A stretch of 16,492 nucleotides of DNA from Sva-07 sp041686315 (GCA_041686315.1 JAWLEC010000061.1:1-16492), one strand, 5' to 3'; positions 1-6,730 are shown, numbered from the stretch's first letter. Notes: a model not told the origin generated them from the sequence alone. Made by a program: numbers and translations.

Positions 1-45
1 CCGACCTCCCCACCCCCTGGCCCCCGCCAGCACCATCGCGATGAC

Positions 46-97
46 CGTTTGCGTGACGCTTTCGTTGGGGCGTCCCAACATTTCCGTCACGCAAACG
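46..97. repeat. 52-bp hairpin repeat, copy 1
   Basis: Perfect 13-bp inverted arms CGTTTGCGTGACG (46-58) and CGTCACGCAAACG (85-97). A second stem lies inside them, GTTGGG/CCCAAC around a 4-nt loop, so the whole element folds into one long interrupted hairpin. It lies in a gene-free stretch. No coding function is seen; a terminator or dispersed palindromic repeat is possible. Confidence 0.8.
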
Positions 98-118
98 AGG
101 AAGGGGCACCAGGTCCAC

Positions 119-170
119 CGTTTGCGTGACGCTTTCGTTGGTGCGCCCCAACATTTCCGTCACGCAAACG
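119..170. repeat. 52-bp hairpin repeat, copy 2
   Basis: Direct copy of the 46-97 element after a 21-bp spacer, with identical 13-bp outer arms and the same length. It differs at two internal positions near the loop (ggggcgt versus ggtgcgc), which shortens the inner stem to GTTGG/CCAAC. The outer arms are unchanged. Confidence 0.8.
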
Positions 171-202
171 ATGGGTCGTCGACCGGTTGCGGTGTGCGGG
201 GG

Positions 203-228
203 TTCGTCAGACGAGTTCGTCAGACGAG
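203..228. repeat. 13-bp tandem duplication over a stop codon
   Basis: TTCGTCAGACGAG occurs twice head to tail (203-215 and 216-228). The second copy contains the stop codon (220-222, - strand) of the HTH regulator gene; the first lies just outside the gene. Each unit contains the 11-bp palindrome TCGTC-A-GACGA. Confidence 0.8.
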
Positions 229-1047
229 GTAGTGGCGGACGGCGAGGCGTTCGGCGGAGTCGTCGCCGGGCACGGGCAACTGGGCCACCACACGCAGCGA
301 CGGCCACTCGGCCGGCGTGAGCTGCTGGTACTGGAACGTGAGCTCGCCGGCGGTGGGATGTCGGAACCGCCGCAGCCGGGTCTCGAAACCCGACACGTCG
401 TGCTGCGGCCACCACTCGGCGAACTCCGTGCTCTCCGACGTGAGCAGCCCGACCAACTCGGTCATGGCTGCGTCGTGGCGCACCGCCGACGTCGCCGAGC
501 GGAACTCGGCCAGGGCCTGGCGGGCGTGGATGTCCCAGTCCACGATCAGCTCCTGTGTCGCCGGATCGGCGAACAGCACCCACAGCAGGTTGCGCCGCGG
601 TGGTTCCAGCCGCTCGATCGCCGGGTAGAGGCGGGCCTGGGCCGGGTTCCAACCCACGAACTCCCAGTGCGGTCCGAGCACGTACGCCGGTGCCGGCATC
701 AGCGCATCCAACAGCCGAACGAGCGCACTCGGCGGCTCGGGCGGCGACGGAGTCACGGCCGTGCCCGGTTCGGTGAGTGACAGCAGGTGGTCGAGGCCGG
801 CCCGGTCGAGCTGCAGTACCCGTCCGATGGCCAGCAGCACGTCGTGGGACGCATTGATCCGGCGTCCCTGCTCGAGCCACGTGTACCAGGTGAGCGACAC
901 CCCGGCCAGCATGGCCACCTCCTCGCGGCGCAGGCCCGGCGTCCGCCGGTTGCGTCCCGCCGGCAGCCCCACCTGCTGCGGTCGGGTGGCCTCGCGGCGG
1001 GCGCGGAGGAAATCGCCCAGTTCCCGGCGATGGTCTCCCGACGTCAT
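220..1047 (-). CDS. XRE/MmyB-like HTH transcriptional regulator
   Basis: Protein of 275 aa. An N-terminal helix-turn-helix (about residues 8-62) carries LGDFLRARRE, then PGLRREEVAMLAGVS and WYTWLEQGR, the pattern typical of the MmyB-like branch of XRE regulators. Residues about 105-265 match the general make-up of the MmyB-type ligand-binding domain (tryptophan-rich; 'WNPAQARLYPA', 'LLWVLFADP'). In that family the C-terminal domain is thought to bind small, often lipid-like ligands and to control a neighbouring, divergently transcribed gene. Here the neighbour is the M20 peptidase, 73 bp away, a plausible target. The reading frame stays open far upstream, through the antisense of the peptidase. 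The ATG at 1047 is chosen because family homology begins there (MTSGDHRRELGDFL); an in-frame GTG lies two codons upstream. The ligand is unknown. Confidence 0.85.
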   Translation of the reverse strand: MTSGDHRRELGDFLRARREATRPQQVGLPAGRNRRTPGLRREEVAMLAGVSLTWYTWLEQGRRINASHDVLLAIGRVLQLDRAGLDHLLSLTEPGTAVTPSPPEPPSALVRLLDALMPAPAYVLGPHWEFVGWNPAQARLYPAIERLEPPRRNLLWVLFADPATQELIVDWDIHARQALAEFRSATSAVRHDAAMTELVGLLTSESTEFAEWWPQHDVSGFETRLRRFRHPTAGELTFQYQQLTPAEWPSLRVVAQLPVPGDDSAERLAVRHYLV

Positions 1048-1108
1048 CGCCACAGTCAACCAACCGGCGCGGCCCCGCACCGCACCGGATTCGGGAGACG
1101 GCCGCCGG

Positions 1109-1114
1109 TACGGT
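1109..1114 (+). promoter_or_regulatory. -10 box TACGGT of the M20 peptidase gene (leaderless)
   Basis: TACGGT fits the actinobacterial TANNNT -10 pattern and ends 6 bp before the GTG start at 1121. A transcript from it would begin at or next to the start codon. No Shine-Dalgarno sequence is seen. No clear -35 box. Confidence 0.45.
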
Positions 1115-1120
1115 GTCGGC

Positions 1121-2221
1121 GTGACCGATGCCTCGACGTTCTCGATCGACGACATGCTCGCCGACCTGCGGCTGCTGGTCGAGATCGAGTCGCCCTCCCT
1201 CGACCTCGACGCCCTGCGGACCTCCGCCGACGCCCTCGCCGGGCTGATCGAGCGCCGGCTGGGTTCACCGGCCACGCTGATCGACAGCCCTGCCGGCCCG
1301 CATGTGCACTGGTCGGGTGGTGGCGAGCCCCGTGTGCTGCTCCTCGGCCACCACGACACCGTCTTCCCGCTCGGGACCCTCGCGCAGCGACCGTTCACCG
1401 TCGCCGACGGCCGAGCCACCGGCCCCGGCGTGTTCGACATGCTCGGCGGCATCGTGCAGGCGCTCCACGGCCTCGCCGTGCTCGACGACCTCGCAGGAGT
1501 GGAGCTGCTGTTCAGCGCCGACGAGGAGGTCGGTTCGCTGGCCTCGCGCGACCTGATCGAGGAGCGCGCACGCGCCTGCGGCGCCGTGCTCGTGCTCGAA
1601 CCCTCCGCGGATGGCGGGGTGCTGAAGACCGGCCGCAAGGGCTGTGGCACGTTCGAGGTGGTCGTCACCGGACGCGCTGCGCACGCGGGCCTCGAGCCCG
1701 AGAACGGGGTGAACGCCCTGGTCGAGGCCTCGCGGCAGGTGCTGGCGATCCACGGGATCGGGCGGCCCGACGTGGGCACCACGGTCACTCCGACGGTGGC
1801 GATGGCGGGCACGGCCGACAACGTGGTGCCGGCGCAGGCGCGCATCAGGGTCGACGTCCGTGTGGAGTCGGCCGAGGAGAAGGAGCGGGTGGAGTCAGCA
1901 ATGGCCGCGCTCTCTCCGGTGGACGATGCCGCCGTGGTGGAGGTGTCGGGCGCCGTCAACCGGCCGCCCATGCCCGAATCGGCGTCGGCCACGCTGATGC
2001 CGCTGGTCGAACGCATCGCCCCGGATCTCGGCGGCATCGCGGTGGGTGGCGGCAGTGACGGCAACTTCACAGCGGCGATCGGGGTGCCCACGCTCGACGG
2101 GCTCGGCGCCGTCGGCGGCGGCGCCCACGCCGACCACGAGTGGATCGACGTCACCGCGATGCCCGAACGCGCCCGCCTGATCTCCGGCCTCGTCGCCGTC
2201 CTCACCACCACGAACGCGTGA
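1121..2221 (+). CDS. M20 family metallopeptidase (glutamate carboxypeptidase / ArgE-DapE-like)
   Basis: Protein of 366 aa, usual for the ArgE/DapE/ACY1/CPG2 (M20A) family of dinuclear zinc amidohydrolases, which split peptide or N-acyl bonds. Expected metal and catalytic residues are visible: GHHDTVFPLG (H77, D79), the bridging aspartate in FDMLGG (D106), the general base and ligand in SADEEVG (E135, E136), an EPSADG segment, and the C-terminal HADHEW histidine. The lid/dimerisation domain (about 165-275) begins with RKGCGTFEVVVTGRAAHAG. There is no signal peptide, so it is cytoplasmic. The closest feel is carboxypeptidase G2-type, but the substrate cannot be told. The reading frame is open upstream; the GTG at 1121 is chosen because it follows a TANNNT box and homology starts here. 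It is divergent from the MmyB-like regulator, which may control it. Confidence 0.87.
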   Translation: MTDASTFSIDDMLADLRLLVEIESPSLDLDALRTSADALAGLIERRLGSPATLIDSPAGPHVHWSGGGEPRVLLLGHHDTVFPLGTLAQRPFTVADGRATGPGVFDMLGGIVQALHGLAVLDDLAGVELLFSADEEVGSLASRDLIEERARACGAVLVLEPSADGGVLKTGRKGCGTFEVVVTGRAAHAGLEPENGVNALVEASRQVLAIHGIGRPDVGTTVTPTVAMAGTADNVVPAQARIRVDVRVESAEEKERVESAMAALSPVDDAAVVEVSGAVNRPPMPESASATLMPLVERIAPDLGGIAVGGGSDGNFTAAIGVPTLDGLGAVGGGAHADHEWIDVTAMPERARLISGLVAVLTTTNA

Positions 2222-2259
2222 TCAGTTGGCGGCGACTCGCCGCACACTGATCACGCGTT
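2213..2259. terminator. Bidirectional hairpin between convergent genes
   Basis: Perfect 14-bp arms AACGCGTGATCAGT (2213-2226) and ACTGATCACGCGTT (2246-2259). An inner stem GCGGCG/CGCCGC surrounds a 3-nt loop. The left arm contains the M20 peptidase stop codon (2219-2221); argG ends at 2274 on the other strand. There is no T-run, which is common for high-GC terminators. Confidence 0.7.
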
Positions 2260-2273
2260 GCGATTCCGAGGGC

Positions 2274-3722
2274 TCACTCGGTCGGGGGTTCGAGGGCGGT
2301 GCCGATGTCGCCCGAGCCGATGGCGCCCACCTGCCGGTACACCCCGAGCTTGTTGCGGGTGTCGGTGATGTCGAGGTTGCGCATCGTGAGCTGACCGATG
2401 CGGTCGAGTGGCCCGAACGCAGCGTCCTCCACCCGCTCCATCGACAGACGGTCGGGCTCGTAGGTGAGGTTGTCGCTCACCGTGTCGAGGATCGAGTAGT
2501 CGTCGCCGCGCCGCAGCCGCAACGTGACCTCACCGGTGATCGCCGAACCCACCCACCGCATCAGCGGCTCGCGCAGCATCAGGCTCTGCGGGTCGAACCA
2601 GCGGCCCTCGTACATCATCCGGCCGAGGCGCCGCCCCATGGTGCGGTAGTTCTCGATGGTGGACTCGTTGTGGATGCCGGTCACCAGCCGCTCGTAGGCG
2701 ATGTGCAGCAGCGCCAGCGCCGGGCCCTCGTAGATGCCGCGGCTCTTGGCTTCGATGATGCGGTTCTCGATCTGGTCGCTCATCCCGAGCCCGTGACGGC
2801 CGCCGATCGCATTGGCCTGCGTCACCAGGTCGACCTGCGAGTCGAAGGTCCGCCCGTCGATCGCCACCGGCCAGCCCTCCTCGAACCGCACCGACACGTC
2901 CTCGGTGGCGATCTCGACGTCCGGGTCCCAGTGCGCCACGCCCATGATCGGCGACACGATCTCCATCGTGGTCGACAGCTCCTCGAGCGCCTTGGCCTCG
3001 TGGGTGGCGCCCCAGATGTTGGCGTCGGTGGAGTACGCCTTCTCCACCGAGTCGCGGTACGGCAGGTCGCGGGCCTGGAGGAACTCGCTCATGCCCTGAC
3101 GGCCGCCCAGCTCGTCGACGAACTGCGGGTCGAGCCACGGCTTGTAGATCCGCAGGTTGGGGTTCACCAGCAGCCCGTAGCGGTAGAAGCGCTCGATGTC
3201 GTTGCCCTTGTAGGTCGACCCGTCGCCCCACACGTCGACGCCGTCGTCGTGCATCGCCCGCACGAGCAGCGTGCCGGTCACCGCCCGGCCGAGCGGCGTG
3301 GTGTTGAAGTACGTCTTGCCGGCGGTGGTGATGTGGAAGGCGCCGCACTGCAGGGCGATCAGACCCTCGCGCACGAGCTCCTCGCGGCAGTCGACCAGGC
3401 GCGCCTCCTCGGCGCCGTACAGCTTCGCCCGGTCGGGCACCGTGTGGAGTTCGGGCTCGTCGTACTGGCCGAGGTCGGCGGTGTAGGTGTAGGGCACGGC
3501 GCCGCGCTCGCGCATCCAGGCCACCGCCGCCGACGTGTCGAGCCCGCCGGAGAAGGCGATGCCCACCCGCTCGCCGACCGGCAGCGACATCAGCACCTTG
3601 CTGTTCGAACCCGTGCTGTTCGAACCGGTGCTGTTCGAACCGGTGCTGTTCGAACCGGTGCTGTTCGACCCCGTGGTGCTGGAACCGGTGTTGCTGGTAC
3701 TGGAGGAGGCGCCGTCCGACAT
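2274..3722 (-). CDS. argG: Argininosuccinate synthase, long type, with N-terminal repeat extension
   Basis: Joins citrulline and aspartate using ATP to make argininosuccinate, the penultimate step of arginine synthesis, in the cytoplasm. About 482 aa from the ATG at 3722. The core follows E. coli-type ArgG (about 447 aa) closely: PP-loop AFSGGLDTS, NTTPLGRAVTG, GDGSTYKGNDIERFYRYG, GRHGLGMSDQIENRIIEAK and TMRNLDITDTR. Residues about 5-41 are an extra Ser/Thr/Gly/Asn-rich tail of STGSN repeats, coded by 15-bp tandem repeats. The family's usual start, (M)SKVL, follows directly after it. The start is uncertain: a GTG at 3728 and the ATG at 3722 lie behind a weak TAGG. An internal ATG at 3590 has AAGG 5 bp upstream and would give a normal-length enzyme without the tail. 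The upstream membrane-protein gene ends at 3734, so the two are probably cotranscribed. No other arg gene is nearby. Confidence 0.93.
   Translation of the reverse strand: MSDGASSSTSNTGSSTTGSNSTGSNSTGSNSTGSNSTGSNSKVLMSLPVGERVGIAFSGGLDTSAAVAWMRERGAVPYTYTADLGQYDEPELHTVPDRAKLYGAEEARLVDCREELVREGLIALQCGAFHITTAGKTYFNTTPLGRAVTGTLLVRAMHDDGVDVWGDGSTYKGNDIERFYRYGLLVNPNLRIYKPWLDPQFVDELGGRQGMSEFLQARDLPYRDSVEKAYSTDANIWGATHEAKALEELSTTMEIVSPIMGVAHWDPDVEIATEDVSVRFEEGWPVAIDGRTFDSQVDLVTQANAIGGRHGLGMSDQIENRIIEAKSRGIYEGPALALLHIAYERLVTGIHNESTIENYRTMGRRLGRMMYEGRWFDPQSLMLREPLMRWVGSAITGEVTLRLRRGDDYSILDTVSDNLTYEPDRLSMERVEDAAFGPLDRIGQLTMRNLDITDTRNKLGVYRQVGAIGSGDIGTALEPPTE
3601..3705. repeat. 15-bp tandem repeat at the 5' end of argG
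   Basis: Units of ctgttcgaaccggtg start at 3601, 3616, 3631, 3646, 3661 and 3676, with a decayed seventh at 3691. The three central units (3616-3660) are identical; the outer ones differ by a few bases. In the argG frame each codes for five residues (STGSN, circularly permuted). The unit contains the palindromes TTCGAA and ACCGGT. Confidence 0.88.
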
Positions 3723-3733
3723 GGGCACCGAAC

Positions 3734-4345
3734 CTACCGGTCGGACGGACCGGACCGATCGAGCCGATCGGCCGGGTCGGACCGACCCGCGGGGTCGGAC
3801 GGATCGGCGGGTGCGGCCCGGTACCTCCCGGTGAGCGCCGCCAGGCAGACCACCAGCACGGCCCCCGCGAGCACGAACTCCACCAGCGCCAGGCCGGCCT
3901 GGCGGGACACGTCAGGCACGGCGATCGCCGCCAACACCACGGCGCCGGCGACCCCGATCCAGGGCAGTCGCCGCAGGTTGTAGCTGGCGAGGATGCCGAA
4001 GAACGCGGTGACGAAGAAGGGCACCAGCCGCACCACCAGCGGTTGCGGGTCCGAGCGTGATCCGAGCCACCAGGTGCCGATCCCGATCTCCTCGCTGACC
4101 TTCCACACCCCCATGTAGGCGAGGAACACCAGGATCCAGGTGACGATCAGCGCGATCCGCCAGGTGGCAGTGAGTTCGCCGACCCGGGGCGGGCGCGGTG
4201 TTCTCGATGCGAACGGAACCGCAGGATCGCCGGGGGCCGGCTGCCACTCGGGCCGGGGCGGTGGCAGCTCGCTGCCCGACCCCGTCGGCGTCCCGCCGGA
4301 GGACGCCGACGACGTTCGAGGCGGTGGCGGCGGCAGGTCGGACAC
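3734..4345 (-). CDS. Small membrane protein, four predicted TM helices, Pro-rich N-terminus
   Basis: Protein of 203 aa; the family is not recognised. Residues 1-55 are Pro/Ser/Gly-rich and probably disordered. Hydrophobic segments lie at about 62-81, 104-122, 128-144 and 150-172. The tail (about 178-203) is a low-complexity Asp/Pro/Ser/Arg run (DPSDPAGRSDPADR), coded by degenerate ggtcggac-like repeats. The GTG start at 4345 is chosen because a TAACCT box lies 7 bp before it; the open frame further upstream is antisense to the glycosyltransferase gene. The gene ends 11 bp before the argG ATG, so it probably leads an argG operon. A functional link to arginine synthesis is not evident. Confidence 0.65.
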   Translation of the reverse strand: MSDLPPPPPRTSSASSGGTPTGSGSELPPPRPEWQPAPGDPAVPFASRTPRPPRVGELTATWRIALIVTWILVFLAYMGVWKVSEEIGIGTWWLGSRSDPQPLVVRLVPFFVTAFFGILASYNLRRLPWIGVAGAVVLAAIAVPDVSRQAGLALVEFVLAGAVLVVCLAALTGRYRAAPADPSDPAGRSDPADRLDRSGPSDR

Positions 4346-4352
4346 CCGCTGC

Positions 4353-4358
4353 AGGTTA
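4353..4358 (-). promoter_or_regulatory. -10 box TAACCT for the membrane protein/argG pair
   Basis: Read on the - strand, TAACCT ends 7 bp before the GTG at 4345, again a leaderless arrangement. It sits back to back with the rightward box at 4377-4382 inside a 45-bp divergent intergenic region. Confidence 0.5.
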
Positions 4359-4376
4359 GGGGAGTGTCGGGCCAGG

Positions 4377-4382
4377 TACCCT
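4377..4382 (+). promoter_or_regulatory. -10 box TACCCT for the glycosyltransferase gene
   Basis: TACCCT ends 8 bp before the ATG at 4391 and no Shine-Dalgarno sequence lies between, which fits a leaderless transcript and supports that start. Confidence 0.45.
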
Positions 4383-4390
4383 GCGGCCCG

Positions 4391-5212
4391 ATGTCGGAGC
4401 AGCAGGGGTCGGTGCAGCAGGGGTCGGTGGCCGGCGACGGTCACACGGACGGAGCGGTGCCGATGGGCGACCCCTTCGAGAAGCTCTCCATCTTCTATCC
4501 GATGTGGAACGAGCAGGAGTACGTCGAGCGAGCGCTCACCGCCGGACGACGAGCCTGCAGGCGGCTGCTGGCCCGCGGCGACATCGGCGACTACGAGCTG
4601 ATCGTCGTCGACGACGCCTCCACCGACCGGACCGGCGAGATCGCCGACCGCATCGCCGCCGAGGACCCGCACGTGAAGGTGGTGCACCACCCCCGCAACC
4701 GCAAGCTCGGTGGTGCGATGAAGACAGGCTTCGCCACGGCCACCGGTGACGTGATCCTGTACACCGACGCCGACCTCCCGTTCGACATGGCCGAGCTGCC
4801 TCGGGCGATGCGGCTGATGCGTGACTACGACGCCGACATCGTCAGCGCCTACCGGTTCGACCGCACGGGCGAGGGCTACCTGCGCACCGTGTACACGTTC
4901 GTCTACAACCTGCTCATCCGCACGCTGTTCGACGTGAAGGCCCGTGACATCAACTTCGCGTTCAAGCTGTGCCGGGCGCAGGTGTTCGACCACGTGGAGC
5001 TGCGCAGCGAGGGCTCGTTCATCGACGCCGAGCTGGTCATCCGCTCCACGCGTCTCGGCTACGAGATGCTGCAGTTCGGCGTCGACTACTTCCCGCGTAC
5101 GCGTGGTGAGTCGACGCTCAGCTCGTTCGGTGTGATCACCACCATCGTGAAGGAGATGTGGGAACTCCGCAGCGACCTGGAGAACATCGAACCCCTGGTG
5201 ACGCGCGACTGA
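4391..5212 (+). CDS. Family 2 glycosyltransferase (DPM1/polyprenyl-phosphate sugar transferase-like)
   Basis: Protein of 273 aa from the ATG at 4391. GT-A fold: FYPMWNEQEYVERAL opening strand, VVDDASTDRT (nucleotide-binding Asp74/75), then the DXD-like YTDADLPFD (D126, D128). Later segments INFAFKLC, EGSFIDAELVIR (acceptor-side DAE) and RTRGESTLSSFG follow the pattern of dolichyl/polyprenyl-phosphate mannose or glucose synthases. There are no membrane helices, so it is probably a soluble or peripheral enzyme at the inner face of the membrane. Residues 1-28 are low complexity and include a 15-bp duplication. An alternative ATG at 4463 has GGAG 8 bp upstream and would give 249 aa, starting right before the conserved fold. 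The ATG at 4391 is preferred because of the TANNNT box. Donor and acceptor cannot be told. Confidence 0.87.
   Translation: MSEQQGSVQQGSVAGDGHTDGAVPMGDPFEKLSIFYPMWNEQEYVERALTAGRRACRRLLARGDIGDYELIVVDDASTDRTGEIADRIAAEDPHVKVVHHPRNRKLGGAMKTGFATATGDVILYTDADLPFDMAELPRAMRLMRDYDADIVSAYRFDRTGEGYLRTVYTFVYNLLIRTLFDVKARDINFAFKLCRAQVFDHVELRSEGSFIDAELVIRSTRLGYEMLQFGVDYFPRTRGESTLSSFGVITTIVKEMWELRSDLENIEPLVTRD
4400..4429 (+). repeat. 15-bp tandem duplication in the glycosyltransferase 5' end
   Basis: cagcaggggtcggtg occurs twice head to tail (4400-4414 and 4415-4429), giving a repeated QQGSV in the protein. The unit length keeps the frame. Confidence 0.85.
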
Positions 5213-5256
5213 TCCGGGCGGGTCCCGATCGAGTTCTGAACGCCCGCGAAAACCTT

Positions 5257-5291
5257 CCGGGGTGACCTGGGCTCGCGTTCACCTGCCCCGG
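5257..5291 (+). terminator. Possible terminator hairpin after the glycosyltransferase gene
   Basis: CCGG-GGTGA (5257-5265) pairs with TCACC (5279-5283) and CCGG (5288-5291), leaving a 4-nt bulge and a 13-nt loop. No T-run. The right arm overlaps the proposed -35 box of the next gene, so its role is uncertain. Confidence 0.4.
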
Positions 5292-5306
5292 TCCCCTTGG
5301 TAGTCT
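5278..5306 (+). promoter_or_regulatory. Candidate promoter TTCACC-17-TAGTCT for the L,D-transpeptidase gene
   Basis: -35-like TTCACC (5278-5283) and -10 TAGTCT (5301-5306) with an exact 17-bp spacer. The leader to the GTG at 5364 would be about 50 nt and has no obvious Shine-Dalgarno sequence. Confidence 0.45.
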
Positions 5307-5363
5307 GTCGGGCGCTGTGCTCCGTACGTCTCCGCACCCCCTGCCGAGCCGGCCCTCCACCTC

Positions 5364-6632
5364 GTGAACGATCGCCCGTCCCTGCCTCCCGATGCCCGCA
5401 AGTGGCTTCCCGCTGCCGCCGCAGCCGGCCTGCTGGCCGTGGTGGTGGTGGCCGGTGTGGCGCTGGGTGGCGGTGGCGACGGGGGCGCCTCCGACGATCC
5501 CGACGACGTGACCGGTGCTGCCGACACGGTCGCTCTCGACGTGAGCACCGTGGCCACGGTGGAGCCGACGCAGACGGTCGAGACGGCCGCACCCGTGGAG
5601 AAGACACAGCTCACGCGGGTGCTCGCCATGGGCATGGTGGGCGACGACGTCGCCGGGGTGCAGCAGCGCCTCACCGACTTCGGGTTCTGGCCGGGTCCGA
5701 TCGACGGGATCTTCGGCGACGAGACCCGCCGCTCGGTGTGGGCCTACGAGAAGCTGGTGCTCGGCGTGCCCTTCAACCAGCCGACCGGCCAGGTCACCCC
5801 CGAGATGTGGGACGAGATGCAGGAGCCGTTCGCCATCGCCCCCCGCCGTCCCAACGCCAGCCCCGATCACGTCGAGGTGTACCTGCCCGAGCAGGTGCTG
5901 GCGATCTTCCACGACGACGTCCCGGTGATGGTGACCCACATCTCCAGCGGCGATGGCGAGGAATGGTGCGAAGAGGTCACCATCAGCCCCGGTGAATGGA
6001 ACAACCCCAGCGACGAGCCGCTCGTGCGGGGCGAATGCGGCGTCTCGCTCACACCGGGTGGCATCTTCGATGTCCATCGTGAAGTCGAGGGCATCCGGCA
6101 GGGGTCGCTCGGTGGCATGTGGGACCCCGTGTACTTCAACTACGGCATCGCCATCCACGGTGCCCTGAACGTGCCGTTGCAGCCCGCATCACACGGTTGC
6201 ATCCGCATCCCGCTCAGCATGTCGCCCGACATGCAGCAGCTGATCGACATGGGCGACCAGGTCTACGTGTTCGACGGGGTGAAGGAGCCGGAGGAGTACG
6301 GCGAGCAGCTCCCGCCGTTCAACAGGCTCGACCCCGACTACTCCACCACCACGACCAGCACGACCAGCACCACGAGCACCACCACGACCACGGTGCCCGA
6401 GAGCACCACGACCGTCGCACCCGAGACCACCGTGGCACCGGCCACCACCACCGCCGCCACCACCACCACCACCACCACCACGGCGGCACCCACACCGACG
6501 TCGGCCACCACGACCACGGTGGCGCAGGCCGACACGGCCGAGGTCGACGACGAGTCGGCCGACGCACCGTCCGCCGGCACACCGTCGGCCGACGCCGTGG
6601 CTGCCGACGCATCGTCCGCCGACGATTCCTGA
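5364..6632 (+). CDS. L,D-transpeptidase (YkuD) with peptidoglycan-binding domain and Thr-rich tail
   Basis: Protein of 422 aa that would make 3-3 cross-links in peptidoglycan or attach partners to it. Order: cytoplasmic start (1-13); one N-terminal membrane helix (about 14-36) as anchor, with no cleavage site clear; an acidic/Thr linker; a PG_binding_1-type domain (about 84-150; GDDVAGVQQRLTDFGFWPGPIDGIFGDET); and a YkuD domain (about 168-305). The catalytic motif HGALN...SHGCIRIP is intact: H265, S276, H277, C279, R281. Residues 327-386 are almost only Thr with Ala/Pro/Ser, followed by an Ala/Asp/Ser tail. Because the catalytic domain lies outside the cell, the tail is extracellular as well, perhaps a wall-spanning or glycosylated stalk. 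The GTG start is the only sensible one before the helix; no Shine-Dalgarno sequence is visible. Confidence 0.92.
   Translation: MNDRPSLPPDARKWLPAAAAAGLLAVVVVAGVALGGGGDGGASDDPDDVTGAADTVALDVSTVATVEPTQTVETAAPVEKTQLTRVLAMGMVGDDVAGVQQRLTDFGFWPGPIDGIFGDETRRSVWAYEKLVLGVPFNQPTGQVTPEMWDEMQEPFAIAPRRPNASPDHVEVYLPEQVLAIFHDDVPVMVTHISSGDGEEWCEEVTISPGEWNNPSDEPLVRGECGVSLTPGGIFDVHREVEGIRQGSLGGMWDPVYFNYGIAIHGALNVPLQPASHGCIRIPLSMSPDMQQLIDMGDQVYVFDGVKEPEEYGEQLPPFNRLDPDYSTTTTSTTSTTSTTTTTVPESTTTVAPETTVAPATTTAATTTTTTTTAAPTPTSATTTTVAQADTAEVDDESADAPSAGTPSADAVAADASSADDS
6341..6520 (+). repeat. Low-complexity ACC/ACG triplet tract (Thr-rich tail)
   Basis: The strand is dominated by accacc/acgacc triplets, which code for the poly-Thr stretch of the transpeptidase. 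The other frames read as poly-His or poly-Pro, and the reverse strand as Trp- or Val-rich; these are shadows. Confidence 0.8.
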
Positions 6633-6664
6633 CGGTCGGTTCCTGAGAGTCGGTTCCTGACGGT
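6623..6664 (+). repeat. 14-bp tandem repeat, three copies, over the transpeptidase stop codon
   Basis: Units at 6623-6636, 6637-6650 and 6651-6664 follow cggttcctgacggt with one or two changes. The first carries the gene's stop codon (6630-6632). Each unit holds a TGA, and because 14 is not a multiple of 3 the three TGAs (6630, 6644, 6658) fall in all three frames. Confidence 0.85.
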
Positions 6665-6717
6665 CATCGGCCGTGCCGAACCGGCTTCCTGAGCGGAGCT
6701 CTGCGACGGTCCGCGCG

Positions 6718-6723
6718 TACGCT
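6718..6723 (+). promoter_or_regulatory. -10 box TACGCT of the hydrolase gene
   Basis: TACGCT ends 7 bp before the ATG at 6731 and no Shine-Dalgarno sequence is present, which fits a leaderless start. Confidence 0.5.
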
Positions 6724-6730
6724 CGGCCCC

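Noticed and set aside
1048..2247. Upstream extension of the HTH regulator frame across the M20 gene
   Set aside because: The extension is low-complexity antisense of a conserved peptidase; regulator homology begins at 1047.
2226..3983. Long + strand open frame (585 codons) antisense to argG
   Set aside because: Its sequence is Val/His/Arg-rich without domains, while the opposite strand codes for a clear ArgG. A shadow of high-GC codon use.
6119..6646. Open frame with a poly-His stretch overlapping the transpeptidase tail
   Set aside because: It arises from reading the ACC triplet tract in another frame; the Thr frame carries the intact YkuD domain.
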